Below are positions 47,528 to 58,661 of a stretch of DNA of 64,000 nt, in pieces. Within the stretch, counting starts at the first letter, position 1. The number at the start of each line of letters is the position of its first letter. Made by a program: the position numbers and the translations under genes. The notes beneath the pieces are model-generated. The model was not told the DNA's origin. It worked only from the letters and a program-made list of their open reading frames with translations, and made no database searches. Origin of the DNA: Rhizobium sp. G21 (lineage in GTDB: Bacteria; Pseudomonadota; Alphaproteobacteria; Rhizobiales; Rhizobiaceae). Location: positions 2,108,001-2,172,000 of the forward strand of contig NZ_JACFXW010000001.1 of assembly GCF_014158035.1 (NCBI RefSeq), given 5' to 3'.

Positions 47528-50241
47528 TCACCCCAACTGCTTCTTCAGCGCATAGAGCGCCTCCAGCGCCTCGCGCGGGGTCATGTCGTCGGGATTGATC
47601 GCCTTCAGCGCCGCCTCGACCTCGGAGGCCTTTTGCGCCTTGGGCTCGTCGCGCCTGACGGCCGCCTGGAACAGAGGCAGGTCGTCGATCAGCGTGGTCG
47701 CCGGGTTCTTGCGGTCGGCGTCCTCCAGCAGCGTCAGCACCTCGCGCGCCCGGGCCACCACCGAATCGGGCAGGCCGGCCAGACGCGCCACCTGGATGCC
47801 GTAGGAGCGGTCGGCGGCGCCGGGGCCGACTTCGTGCAGGAAGACCACGTCGCCATGCCATTCCTTGACGCGCATTGTGACATTGGCGAGCCGGGCGAGC
47901 TTTTCCGACAGCACGGTCATTTCGTGGAAATGGGTGGCGAAGAGCGAGCGGCAGCGATTGACCTCGTGCAGATGCTCGACCGCCGCCCAGGCGATCGACA
48001 GACCGTCGAAGGTCGAGGTGCCCCGGCCGATCTCGTCGAGGATCACCAGCGAGCGCGGCGTCGCCTGATTGAGGATCGCCGCCGTCTCGACCATTTCCAC
48101 CATGAAGGTGGAGCGGCCGCGCGCCAGATCGTCGGAGGCGCCGACGCGGGAGAACAGCCTGTCGACCACGCCGATGCGCGCCTCTTCCGCCGGCACGTAG
48201 GAGCCCATCTGGGCCAAAATGGCGATCAACGCGTTCTGGCGCAGGAAGGTCGATTTACCGCCCATATTCGGGCCGGTCAGCAGCCAGACGCCGCCGTTCT
48301 TCTGGCCCGAAAGCGGCGACAGATCGCAGTGATTGGCGACGAAGGCCGGTCCTTGCGCCTTTTTCAGCGCCTGTTCGACCACCGGATGGCGGCCGCCGCG
48401 AATGCAGAAATCGATGCTGTCGTCGACATGCGGCCGGCAATAGGCCTGCTCGTCGGCAAGCGCCGCCAGGCTTGCGGAGACGTCGAGGACGGAGAGCGCG
48501 TTCGCAGCCGCCTTGATCGGCTCTGCTGCGTCCACCACCGCTCTGACCATGCGATCATAGGCGGCAAGCTCGATCGCCAGGGCCTTCTCCGCGGCGTTGG
48601 CGATGCGGCTTTCGAGGTCGGAGAGTTCGACCGTGGTGAAGCGCATGGCGTTGGCGGTGGTCTGGCGATGGATGAAGCGGGCGCGGCGTTCGGGCGTCTC
48701 GGTCAGCGCGCCCGACGTGCCCGTGGTCATCTCGATGAAGTAGCCGAGGACATTGTTATGCTTGATCTTGAGCGATTTGACGCCGGTCTCTTCGGAATAG
48801 GAGGCCTGCAGCCCGGCGATCACCCGGCGCGACTGGTCGCGGAGTTCGCGGAGTTCGTCGAGTTCGGGGATCGCGCCGTCGCGGACGAAGCCGCCGTCGC
48901 GCTTCAAGAGCGGCAGGTCCTCGGCCAGCAGGCCGGCGAGCAGATCCTCGAGCGCGAAGGGAACGCCGCCGAGCGCCGTCACCGCCTGGTCGAGCTCTGC
49001 CGGCAACGCATGGCCTGCGAGAAGCGACGCGGCGCCGCGAGCGGCGGCGAGGCCTGCGAGAATGGCGGCGAGATCGCGCGGGCCGCCCCGGTCGAGCGCC
49101 AGCCGCGACAAGGCGCGCGGCATGTCGGGCGCGCGCCGCAGCTCGCCGCGGATCTCGTCTCGCAGCCGCGCCTCGTCGAGGAAGAAGCCGACGGCGTCGA
49201 GCCGCGCATTGATGATCTCGGGCTTGGTCAGAGGCGACATCAGCCGCTCGGTCAGAAGCCGCGTCCCGCCGCCGGTCACGGTGCGGTCGATGGCCTTGAC
49301 CAGCGATCCCTCGCGCGAACCGGACAGGGTGCGGGCGAGTTCGAGATTAGCGCGGGTGGCGGGTCGATGAACAGGGTGGAGGCGGTGCTTTCGCGCTCGG
49401 GCCGGCCGAGCGGCGGCCGCTCGGCGATCTGGGTCTTTTCGACATAGGCGATAGCCGCGGCGCCGGCGGCGAGTTCGGCGCGGGTGAAGCCGCCGAACCC
49501 GTCGAGCGTGCCGACATTGAAATAGCGGGCGATGCGGCTCTCGGCCGTGGCGCTGTCGAACAGCACCGAAGGCTGCGGGCTGACGACCCGTCCCAGCACG
49601 TCGAAGACGCCGCGCAGGTCGACATCGTGGAACATCTGGTCCGAAACGATCAGCTCCTTGGGATCGATGCGCAGGATATCGGCGAGCAGCCGCTGCAATT
49701 CGCTTTCGGCGACGCGGAAGACGCCGGTGGAAATGTCGATCCAGGCCAGCGCATAGACGGGCCGGTCGCCGCCCTTGATGCGGGCGAGCGCCATCAGATA
49801 GTTGCTGTCGCCGGGATTGAGCAGCTTCTCCTCGGTGATCGTGCCCGGCGTCACCAGCCGGATCACGTCGCGGCGCACCACCGACTTTCCGCCGCGCTTC
49901 TTGGCCTCGGCGGGATCCTCGATCTGCTCGCAGACGGCGACGCGATAGCCGAAGCCGATCAGCTTCTGCAGATAATCGTCGGCGGCGTGCACGGGCACGC
50001 CGCACATCGGAATATCCTGGCCGAGATGCTGGCCGCGCCTGGTCAGGGTAATCCCCAGCGCGCGCGAGGCTTCCAGCGCATCCTCGAAGAACAATTCGTA
50101 GAAATCGCCCATGCGGTAGAACAGCAGGCTGTCGGGATTGGCGGCCTTGATCTCGATGAACTGCTCCATCATCGGCGTGGCGGAAAGTCGGCTTTCCTCC
50201 GAGGCGAGCTGGGCGACCGTGAGCGCGTCGGTAATCGTCAT
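47528..50241 (-). CDS. mutS: DNA mismatch repair protein MutS, one frameshift
   Basis: About 905 residues after adding one base at 49360 ([16 protein letters not shown] expected). The mismatch-reading motif [12 protein letters not shown] is present near residue 40, followed by connector and clamp domains and a C-terminal ABC ATPase with Walker [14 protein letters not shown] and Walker [16 protein letters not shown]. It recognises base mismatches and recruits MutL. In the raw sequence an unrelated 1,196-codon ORF runs from the C-terminal part into upstream DNA; that ORF is an artefact. Start [14 protein letters not shown] at 50241. Divergent from maeB. Confidence 0.94.
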
Positions 50242-50369
50242 GCTGTTCTTTTTGACAAAGGAGAAGTGGTGGCTGATAAAGCCAAGACACTAGACGGATT
50301 GCGACCAAACACAATAAGGGCCGCGCCCGAAACGGGACGGGCCCACAGAAGCCTTGAGGGAGGAACTTG

Positions 50370-52653
50370 ATGCCGACAGAGACCAAGCGCGACCGCACCC
50401 TGCCCACAGTGACGCGGCAGGAAGCGCTGGATTTCCATTCGCAGGGGCGACCGGGCAAGCTGGAGGTGACGCCGACCAAGCCGATGGCGACGCAGGCGAT
50501 CTGTCGCTCGCTTACTCTCCAGGGGTTGCCGAACCGGTGAAGGCCATCGCCGAAGATCCGGCCACCGCTTATGATTACACCTCGCGGGGCAATATGGTGG
50601 CGGTCATCTCCAACGGCACCGCGATCCTCGGCCTCGGCAATCTCGGCGCGCTGGCCTCGAAGCCGGTAATGGAAGGCAAGGCGGTGTTGTTCAAACGCTT
50701 CGCCGACGTCGATTCGATCGATCTCGAAATCGACACCGAGAATGTCGACGAATTCATCAATTGCGTGCGCTTCCTCGGCCCCTCTTTCGGCGGCATCAAT
50801 CTCGAGGACATCAAGGCTCCGGACTGTTTCGTCATCGAAAGCCGGCTGCGCGAACTCATGGACATCCCGGTCTTCCATGACGACCAGCATGGCACGGCCA
50901 TCATCGCCGCCGCAGGCCTCATCAATGCTCTGGACCTGACGGGTCGCGACCTCAAGACCACCAAACTCGTCTGCAATGGCGCGGGCGCAGCCGCCATCGC
51001 CTGCATCGAGCTGATCAAGGCCATCGGCTTCAATCCCGCCAACATCATCCTCTGCGACACCAAGGGCGTGGTCTATCAGGGCCGCACCGAAGGCATGAAC
51101 CAGTGGAAATCGGCGCATGCGGTGAAAACCGACCGGCGCACGCTGGTCGAGGCGATGGACGGCGCCGATGTGGTGCTCGGCCTGTCGGCCAAGGGCGCTT
51201 TCTCGGCCGAGATGATCCGCTCGATGGCCGACAATCCGATCATCTTCGCCATGGCCAATCCCGATCCGGAAATCACCCCGAGGAAGTGGCCCGCATCCGC
51301 GACGACGCGATCATGGCCACGGGCCGGTCGGATTATCCCAACCAGGTCAACAATGTGCTCGGATTTCCCTATATCTTCCGCGGCGCGCTGGACGTGCGCG
51401 CCTCCACCATCAACGATGCGATGAAGATCGCCGCCGTGCGCGCGCTCGCCAATCTCGCCAAGGAAGACGTGCCGGATGATGTCGCCGCCGCCTATCAGGG
51501 CAACCGGCCGCGCTTCGGCGCCAATTACATCATTCCCGTGCCGTTCGATCCCCGGCTGATCTCTTCGATCCCGGTGGCGGTGGCGCAGGCGGCGATGGAT
51601 ACGGGCGTGGCGCGCAAGCCGATCACCGATTTCGACGCCTATGCCCGGGCGCTCAACAGCCGCCGCGACCCGATCGCCTCGACGCTGCAGCAGATCTATG
51701 AGCGGGTGCGCCGCCATCCCAAGCGGGTGGTGTTCGCCGAGGCCGAGGAAGAACAGGTGATGCGGGCGGCGATCGCTTACGTGAACCAGCGGCTCGGCAC
51801 CGCCATCCTGCTCGGCCGCGACGACGTGATCCAGGCTAACGCCGAACGCGCCGGCATCGATCTCGCCCGGCCCGGCATCGAGCTGATCAACGCCCGCACC
51901 TCCACCCGCCGCGAAGCCTATATCGATTATCTCTATGCGCGGCTGCAGCGGAAGGGTTATCTGCATCGCGACGCCCAGCGGCTGATCAACACCGACCGCA
52001 ACCATTTCGCCGCCTGCATGGTGGCGCTCGGCGACGCCGACGCCATGGTCACCGGCATGACCCGAAACTATTCGACCGCGCTGGAAGACGTCAGGCGCTG
52101 CATCGACGCTAAGCCCGGACACCGTGTCATCGGCGCGTCGCTCGCGCTCTGCAAGGGCCGCAATGTGCTGGTGGCCGACACCGCCGTCCACGACATGCCG
52201 TCGTCGGAAGAACTGGCCGACATCGCCGAGGAAGCGGCGGGGCTCGCCCGGAGACTGGGCTATGAGCCGCGGGTGGCGATGCTCGCCTATTCCACCTTCG
52301 GCCACCCCGAGGGCGAGCGTTCGGAACGGTTGCGCGAAGCGGTCAAGATTCTGGAAAAGCGTCGCGTCGATTTCGAGTTCGACGGCGAAATGGCCGCCGA
52401 TGTCGCGCTGAACCCCAAGCTGATGGAGCAGTACCCGTTCTGCCGTCTCTCGGGACCGGCCAACGTGCTGGTGATGCCGGCCTTCCACTCGGCTTCGATC
52501 TCCACCAAGATGCTGCAGGAACTCGGCGGCTCGACCGTGATCGGACCGCTGCTGGTCGGACTCGACAAATCGGTGCAGATCGTCTCGATGGGCGCCAAAG
52601 ACACCGATATCGTCAACATGGCCGCGATCGCCGCCTATAACGCCGGCTCGTGA
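50370..52653 (+). CDS. maeB: NADP-dependent malic enzyme (hybrid with phosphotransacetylase-like domain), two frameshifts
   Basis: About 761 residues after restoring one base near 50493 ([19 protein letters not shown]) and one C near 51278 ([13 protein letters not shown]). N-terminal malic enzyme domain decarboxylates malate to pyruvate: [45 protein letters not shown]. The C-terminal domain (about residues 430-761, [15 protein letters not shown]) is the phosphotransacetylase-like regulatory part found in the long MaeB form. Start [12 protein letters not shown] at 50370 follows GGGAGGAAC. Divergent from mutS, a common rhizobial pairing. Confidence 0.94.
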
Positions 52654-53561
52654 GGGCCGATGGCGGCGTCCAGCGCCGCCATGCTCTCGGCGAGTTCCGC
52701 CTTGAGCCAGGCTTTGAAGGCTTTCGCTTTCGCACTTTCCCGCCCGCCTTTCGCGGTGACGATATAATGGGCGAAACCGGTGCGGGCGCGAGTGGGAAAG
52801 GGAACGGAGAGGCAGCCGCCGAGAATGGCGTCGACGGTGAGCGTCTGCCAGCCCAGCATCACGCCCTGCCCCGAGATGACCGCATCGAGACAGAGCGAGG
52901 CTTCGTTGAGCCGGTGACGCGGCGTGATGGCCTCGCCATGCAGGCCGACGGCGTCGAGCCAGACATTCCAGCCGAACATGGCCTGGCTGTCGATCACGGT
53001 GGGCACGGCGAGAAGATCGCGCGGCTCCTTGAGTTGGGTCGCAAGCGCCGGGGCGAGGACCGGGAATATCTCCTGTTCCAGCAGCAGCTCCGCCTCGACG
53101 CCCGGCCAGTCGCCGCGGCCGACTCGGATGGCGAGATCGATGTCGGAGGCGGCGGGGTCGACGAGCCGGCTGGTGGCGTCGATGCGGATGTCGATATCGG
53201 GATGCAGGCGGAAGAAGCCGTCGAGCCGACGCACCAGCCAGCGTGCGGCGAAGACGGGCGCGACCGAAATCGTCAGCGTGCGGTCGTTGTCGCCGCGGAT
53301 GGAGGCGACCGCGTCGGAGAGGAGCCCGAAGCCCTGGGTGAGCCTGGGCACGGCGGCGCGTCCCGCTTCGGTGAGCGCAAGGCCCTTGGGGCGGCGCTCG
53401 AAGATCTGCTTGCCGAGTTGCGCCTCGGCCTTGGCGATCTGCTGGCTGATCGCTCCCGGGGTCACGCCCAGTTCGTCGGCGGCGGCAAGAAGCGAGCCGG
53501 TGCGGCCGACCGCTTCGAGCGCCCTCAGACCGTTCAAATGAACCAAGTTGAGATTGCGCAT
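52635..53561 (-). CDS. LysR family regulator (GcvA-like)
   Basis: 308 residues. N-terminal winged helix (LRALEAVGRTGSLLAAADEL, VTPGAISQQIAKAEAQLGKQ, FERRPKGLALTEAG) and a periplasmic-binding-type effector domain starting at about residue 93. The GWNVWLDAVG region is typical of GcvA-like members. The end overlaps the 3' end of maeB by 19 bases. Divergent from the small gene at 53663, its likeliest target. Confidence 0.9.
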   Translation of the reverse strand: MRNLNLVHLNGLRALEAVGRTGSLLAAADELGVTPGAISQQIAKAEAQLGKQIFERRPKGLALTEAGRAAVPRLTQGFGLLSDAVASIRGDNDRTLTISVAPVFAARWLVRRLDGFFRLHPDIDIRIDATSRLVDPAASDIDLAIRVGRGDWPGVEAELLLEQEIFPVLAPALATQLKEPRDLLAVPTVIDSQAMFGWNVWLDAVGLHGEAITPRHRLNEASLCLDAVISGQGVMLGWQTLTVDAILGGCLSVPFPTRARTGFAHYIVTAKGGRESAKAKAFKAWLKAELAESMAALDAAIGPHEPAL

Positions 53562-53662
53562 ATAGGAAACCTAAAACGACAGCCTGAAGAGCTGCATTGA
53601 AACGAAGACCGTGGAGGAGAATATCTAAATCATCTCGCCGAAGCCAGACGGAGGATGACGTG

Positions 53663-53980
53663 ATGATCGATACGAAAGAAAAGACGCGCCTGATAGCTCC
53701 CGGCGCGCTGGGACAAGCGCTTTCACGCGCCGCGGCGTGGTTGATAGAAACCGAGGACCAAGCGAAGGATCCGTTTCTCGACCCGGTCTTTCTTCATATG
53801 AGCGCGCGCGAGCTCGCGGACCTGCCGTTCACGCGATGGCCGGACCAAAAAGAAACCTCCCCGACGCGAGCGCCGGAGAGGCTGAAGAAAATGCCGGAGC
53901 GAACGGCCAGTCCGGCCCCGGGCCTGCCGAAGGAAGGGGTGGATGTTCAGCAGGCAAAACGCTGCGCGTCGGCGCCGTAA
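53663..53980 (+). CDS. Hypothetical protein divergent from lysR
   Basis: 105 residues from MIDTKEKTRLIAPGALGQAL; ATG at 53663 follows GGAGGATGACG, a strong ribosome site, excluding the longer ORF. Central HMSARELADLPFTRW resembles short DUF1127-like elements but is not conclusive. The C-terminal tail is proline/lysine-rich. Overlaps the convergent olsB by 34 bases, so the true end might be earlier. Confidence 0.55.
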   Translation: MIDTKEKTRLIAPGALGQALSRAAAWLIETEDQAKDPFLDPVFLHMSARELADLPFTRWPDQKETSPTRAPERLKKMPERTASPAPGLPKEGVDVQQAKRCASAP

Positions 53981-54825
53981 TAGTTGAGATAGCGGCTCGA
54001 AATGCTCTCCACCGGCAAGACGATCAGCACATCGGTGGTGCCGAAATCGTGATCGACCACGGCGCCCTCGCCGACCATGGCGCCGAGGCGCAGGTAGCCC
54101 TTGATCAGCGGCGGCATCGCCATCAGCGCGCGCTTGGCGTTGACGGCTTCCGGCGGCATCAGGTCCATATGGCGGTGATGCTGCGGCAGGGCGCGAACGG
54201 CCCATTCGTCCCTGGCGAGATTGTTGTGATGAAGGAAAGACAAAGCCAGCGCATGCAGTTCCGGATAGCGGCCCGGGAAGGAGCCGCAGCCGAACATGAC
54301 TTCGAGGCCATGCTTCAGCGCGTAAGCCCAGTTGCCCTGCCAGAGCAGCTCCACCGTGCGCTTGGTGCGGTAGGCGGGCAGCACGCAGGAGCGGCCGAGC
54401 TCCATGAATTTCTTGCCGGGATGGCGGGCCAGGAACGGCGCGATCTCGAACTCGGAGGCGGAATAGAAGCCGTCATTGGCCAAAGCGACGTCATGACGGA
54501 GAATGCGGTAAGTCGCGACGATCTGCTCATGGCTCTCGCCGTCGATGGACGTGTCGAGCACGATCAGGTGGTCGCAGATCTCGTCGAAAGAGTCGATGTC
54601 GCGGCCGAGACGCATAGCCTGCGGCGGCAGTTTGGCGCCCATTTCCTCGACGAAGATCTTGTAGCGGATGGTCTGCGCCGCCTCGATCTCGCGACGGGAG
54701 ACGGCGAGACGGGTTTCCAGCGCGCCGATGCGACCGAGCGCGGGCTCGCGGGCCGAAAACAAAGACGACGAAGGATCGAGCGGCGGCGCGATGTCGGAAT
54801 TGATCTGTAAGAGCTCCGCGGTCAT
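53947..54825 (-). CDS. olsB: L-ornithine N-alpha-acyltransferase (ornithine lipid synthesis)
   Basis: 292 residues of the OlsB/GNAT-like hemolysin family: RREIEAAQTIRYKIFVEEMG, then DSFDEICDHLIVLD, FMELGRSCVLPAYRTKRTVE (acyl-ACP binding) and FGCGSFPGRYPE. It forms lyso-ornithine lipid from ornithine and 3-hydroxyacyl-ACP, a phosphate-free membrane lipid common in rhizobia; olsA is not in the window. Of three clustered in-frame or nearby starts, 54825 has AAGGA at the best spacing (54834 is also possible). Confidence 0.85.
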   Translation of the reverse strand: MTAELLQINSDIAPPLDPSSSLFSAREPALGRIGALETRLAVSRREIEAAQTIRYKIFVEEMGAKLPPQAMRLGRDIDSFDEICDHLIVLDTSIDGESHEQIVATYRILRHDVALANDGFYSASEFEIAPFLARHPGKKFMELGRSCVLPAYRTKRTVELLWQGNWAYALKHGLEVMFGCGSFPGRYPELHALALSFLHHNNLARDEWAVRALPQHHRHMDLMPPEAVNAKRALMAMPPLIKGYLRLGAMVGEGAVVDHDFGTTDVLIVLPVESISSRYLNYYGADAQRFAC

Positions 54826-54919
54826 GGCATGCATCCTTCACGTCAAGATGCAGCTCTATAACCATATGTGTGAGACAGTATGATGACGCGTGTATCAGGC
54901 TGCCGGCATAGAAGCGAGA

Positions 54920-57249
54920 CTAGTGCGCGACGTCAAGCGTCGGTTTTCCGAGCAGTCGCAGGATGGCGCCGTTGAGGATGTCGGGCTCGGCCGGTTTCAA
55001 CAGCACGAGGTCGGCGCCGCGCAACAGAAGCTCCCTGCGGGTGGCGTCCGATGCGTCGGCGGTGAGCACGATCACAGGGGTGAAGGGCAAGCCTTCGGCC
55101 GCTTCCGTCTCGCGCAGGCGGATGATGAAATCGAGGCAGACGCCGTCGGGCATGTGGTGGTCGGTGATGATCAGGTCGGGACGTCTGTCGACGAAGGCGG
55201 CGTCCAGCCTGGCGAACGTGTCGGCGAGACGGGCGCGGTGACCGGCCTTTTCCAGAATGGCCTGGCAGATCATCGCATTGACCGGATCGTCTTCGCCGAT
55301 CAGGATCGAATAGCCCGGTCCGGCTGGATGGCCAGTGGTCGGCTCCTCGTCCTGCGCTTCGGCGGCGAGAACCGGGAAATCGTCATTGGCGGCGCCGCGG
55401 GCCTCGAGACCCTTCAGCCGGCCGGTGAGCACGTCGATCAGCGACTGTTCGCGGAGCGGGCGAATCAGCCAGCCGTCATAGACGACGCCGGACATCTGGG
55501 CGGGACGCGATTCGGGGTTGACGAGATAGACGCGTTTCGCGCCGGCGAGCCTGGCGTCGCGGCAGAGACCGGCGGTGAATTCGCCGTCCAGCCGGTGATC
55601 GACGATGATGCCGGTAAATTTCTCGCGCATGGTCAGCAGCGTTTCGGCGTCGATGATCGAGGAGGCCGCATGCGTCTCGGCGCCGAGGCCCTGCAGCGTT
55701 TCGGCCAGCGCCGACGCCGCCGGACCGACCGGCGCGAGCAGCAGGATGCGACCGCCGGCGAGTTCGCGGCCGCTGCGCATGGGTTTGGTCTGCATGTCGG
55801 CGGGCATGCGGATGGTGAACAGGCTGCCCTGGCCGAGTTTGCTTTCGACCGTGACGCCGCCGCCCATCTGGCTCATGATCCTGGCGGAAATCGCCAGGCC
55901 GAGCCCGACGCCGCCTTCGCGGGCGCGGCTGAGGTCGCCCTGTTCGAAAGCGTCGAAAATGCGTTTGAGCTCGCCTTCGTTCATGCCGGGACCGGTGTCG
56001 CGGACGCTGACGACCAGCTGGCCCGCTTCGACGCCGACATGGACGACGACGCCGCCCTGTTCGGTGAATTTCACCGCATTGCCGACGACGTTGTAGATCA
56101 CCTGCTTGAGGCGCGCGGAATCGACGGTGACGACTTCCGGCAGATCGGGCGCCATGACGGCGCCGATTTCCACGCCCTTTTCATGGGCGCGGCTCGACAG
56201 GAGTTCGACGATGCCTTCGACGAGCGGACGAATGGGCTCGGTGCGCGGCCGCAGCCGGAAGCGTCCGGCCTCGACGGTGGAGAAATCGAGGAGATCTTCG
56301 ACCAGCTGGGCGAGCGCCACGCCGGAGGCGCGGATGCCGGCGATGTAATTGGCCTGCACGGGCGTCAGCTCGGTATTGAACAACAATTGGCCCATGCCGA
56401 GAAGGCCGCTGAGCGGCGTGCGGATTTCATGGCTGACGGTGGCGATCAGCTGCGATTTCAGCTGGCTTTCTTCTTCCGCGCGGGCCCTCGCCTGCTCGCG
56501 GCTTTCGGCGTCGGAGCGTTCGGAGGTCACGTCGCGGGCGATGGACTGAACGACCATGTCGCCCATGATCGGATCGCGGGTGACGATATCGTGCCACAGA
56601 TAGGTGCGCAGACCCTCGCGGGTGCGGAAACTCACATCGTAGCAATGCTTGATCTTGCCGGGCTCGAAGCGGATGCCGAGATCCTCGCAGGTGAGGCCCT
56701 CGGGCGTCTCGCAGCCGCTGACGCGACGGAAGGTGTTGTTGGACGAGAGAATGACGCCCTTGAGGCTGCGGCAGACGGTGATGTCGCCGAGCGCGTCATG
56801 GATCGCGCCCATCAGCACGCCTGCGGCGAGGCGGTTGTCGCCGGAGGCGGAGGACGGCTCCTCGGGCGGAGAAACTTTTGAAGCGAGGAAGAGGGCGTCG
56901 CGGTCCGCGGCTGCGTCCGACGCGACGAGGAGCGCAGGAACAGGCTCGACAGCGCGATGACGGCCAGAAATCCGCCCATCGCCAGAAGCCCGGTCTCGAT
57001 GCCGGAGGACAGGGCCAGCGCCGCGGCCACCAGCAGGCTGCCCGCGACCCAGTATTTCATCGCGCCCGGACCTTCGGCGTCGTTGGAGGCGAGAAGCTCG
57101 TCGGGATCGGGTTCGAGCGGCGGCGAGAAATCACGCCGCGACGGATCCTTCACCGGATAACGCAAGTCCATGGGCTCCTCCTTCGGGCGAGGAGCCTCGG
57201 ACAGGAATTCCATCGCAAGGCGATGCTGGAGTTTTTGCGGTTCGCTCAT
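54920..57249 (-). CDS. Hybrid sensor histidine kinase with receiver domain, one frameshift
   Basis: About 776 residues after adding one base near 56925. Order: two N-terminal membrane segments (MKYWVAGSLLVAAALALSS; LLAMGGFLAVIALSSLFL), PAS-like domain, HisKA H-box (ATVSHEIRTPLSGLLGMGQL), HATPase (NVVGNAVKFTEQGG, DTGPGMNEGE, GVGLGLAISARIM), a degenerate receiver (IIVDHRLDG, lacking the acidic pair), and a C-terminal receiver (ILIGEDDPVNAMICQAIL, Asp in ITDHHMPDG, Lys in LLKPAE). ATG at 57249 overlaps the lspA stop (ATGA). Signal and output unknown. Confidence 0.87.
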
Positions 57250-57809
57250 GCAAGATGGGCTAACACGCATTCGCTTTCAAAAGCCTTGCGGGACATTCTT
57301 AAGGCCGGGTTAATTCCCGTTCCGGGACGCTTTCGGCTGAAAAAGATTTCCCAGACGCCGACGCAGGCGGCCCCGACCGAGATGAGCGCGTCCGCCAGGT
57401 TGAAGACGGCGAAGGACCATGTCTCTGTATGAAACAGCACGTAATCCACCACATGGCCATAGACGAATCGGTCGATGATGTTGCCGATGGCGCCGGCGAC
57501 GATCATCGCGAAGCCGAGATTGAGCAGGAAGGCGCGCCGGTCCGCGCCGCGCCACCACCACAGCACCATGCCGATGATGATGAAGCGCATGACGACGATC
57601 ACCCAGCCGTCCATGTCGGACAGGAAGGAGAAGGCCACGCCCTCGTTCCAGGTGCGATAGAGCGCCAGAAATGGGATGACCGGCAAAGCCTCATGCAGAG
57701 GCAGATAGAGCTCCACCAGCGCCTTGATCAGCTGATCGAGCGCGACGGCGACGAGGATGAACGGCAGGAAGGCGCGCGGCCGGGCGAACAGGCTGGCTTT
57801 CTCGTCCAT
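57246..57809 (-). CDS. lspA: Lipoprotein signal peptidase II
   Basis: 187 residues with four membrane segments. The catalytic aspartates are in the conserved blocks GAIGNIIDRFVYGHVVDYV and FAVFNLADALISVGA; VALDQLIKALV and WNEGVAFSFL are also present. Cleaves the signal peptide from diacylglyceryl-prolipoproteins. ATG at 57809 is chosen; the raw ORF runs upstream into the RNA methyltransferase only because of a base loss in that gene. Stop overlaps the hybrid kinase start. Confidence 0.93.
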   Translation of the reverse strand: MDEKASLFARPRAFLPFILVAVALDQLIKALVELYLPLHEALPVIPFLALYRTWNEGVAFSFLSDMDGWVIVVMRFIIIGMVLWWWRGADRRAFLLNLGFAMIVAGAIGNIIDRFVYGHVVDYVLFHTETWSFAVFNLADALISVGAACVGVWEIFFSRKRPGTGINPALRMSRKAFESECVLAHLA

Positions 57810-57810
57810 C

Positions 57811-58661
57811 TCAGGCGTCCAGTTCCAGCAGGTGGCGACGCGCCTCGAACAGCATGACGGCGGTGGCGCAAGCGAGATTGAGCGAATCCGCCTTGCCCTG
57901 CTGGGGATCTTGACCCTCACATCGGCCGCTTCGGCGAGCTCGTCGGGAATGCCGGATTGCTCGTTGCCCATCAGGAGCACGACCGGGCGGCTCTTGTAAT
58001 CGGCGCGGCGGTAATCGATCGCGCCCTTGAGATGGGTGGCGATCAGGCTCGCGCCCGAGCTTTTCCGCCATTTGAGGAAATCGGCCTGGCTGGCGCGGGC
58101 CACCGGCATGGTGAAGATCGAGCCCATGGTGGCGCGCACGGTTTCCAGCCCGTAAGGGTCGGTGCTCTCGCCGACCAGGATCACGCCCGAGGCGCCGGCG
58201 GCGTCGGCGGTGCGGATGATCGTGCCGAGATTGCCGGGATCGCGGACGCGGTCGAGCGCCACCCAGGTCTCGCCGGGCTTCGGCTTGATCGCCGAAAGCG
58301 AGGTCCAGCGGGCATGGAAAATGCCGACCACCATCTGCGGATTGTCGCGGCGGGTGACGGAGGACAGCACCTTCTCGCTGACTTCGAGCACGAGGCCGCC
58401 GGCGGCGACCGCGCGCGATGCGGCTTTTTCGACCAGCGGCTTGTCCTTGGCGGACTTGGCGAAGATCAGCGTGTCGATCGTCCAGCCCGTCTCCAGCGCA
58501 TCGAGAACCAGTTTCAGGCCCTCGGCCATGAACAGGCCGCCCGCTTCGCGGTTCTTCTTCTGGCTGAGCGCCTTGATGTCCTTGATGATGGGATTGGCGA
58601 GGGAGGTGATTTCCTTCACCTGCCCCGGACGGCGCGGGCCGTCGTCATGGCGTTCGGTCAT
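57811..58661 (-). CDS. TrmH/SpoU family RNA methyltransferase, one frameshift
   Basis: About 283 residues after adding one C near 57903, which restores VRVKIPQQGKADSLNLACAT and an end at 57811. N-terminal substrate-binding region (EITSLANPIIKDIKALSQKK) and a SPOUT domain with the trefoil-knot motifs DRVRDPGNLGTIIRTADAAG, LLMGNEQSGIPDEL and SLNLACATAVMLFE. 2'-O-methylates an RNA ribose; the target is not decidable. ATG at 58661 overlaps the stop of the upstream gene (ATGA). Confidence 0.9.

Noticed and set aside
47528..51118. A 1,196-codon ORF on the minus strand.
   Set aside because: Only its last 600 or so residues are MutS; the upstream part is antisense to maeB and out of frame with the true MutS N terminus (49276-50241).
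54890..56881. 663-codon plus-strand ORF.
   Set aside because: Antisense shadow of the hybrid histidine kinase, whose motifs are intact on the other strand.
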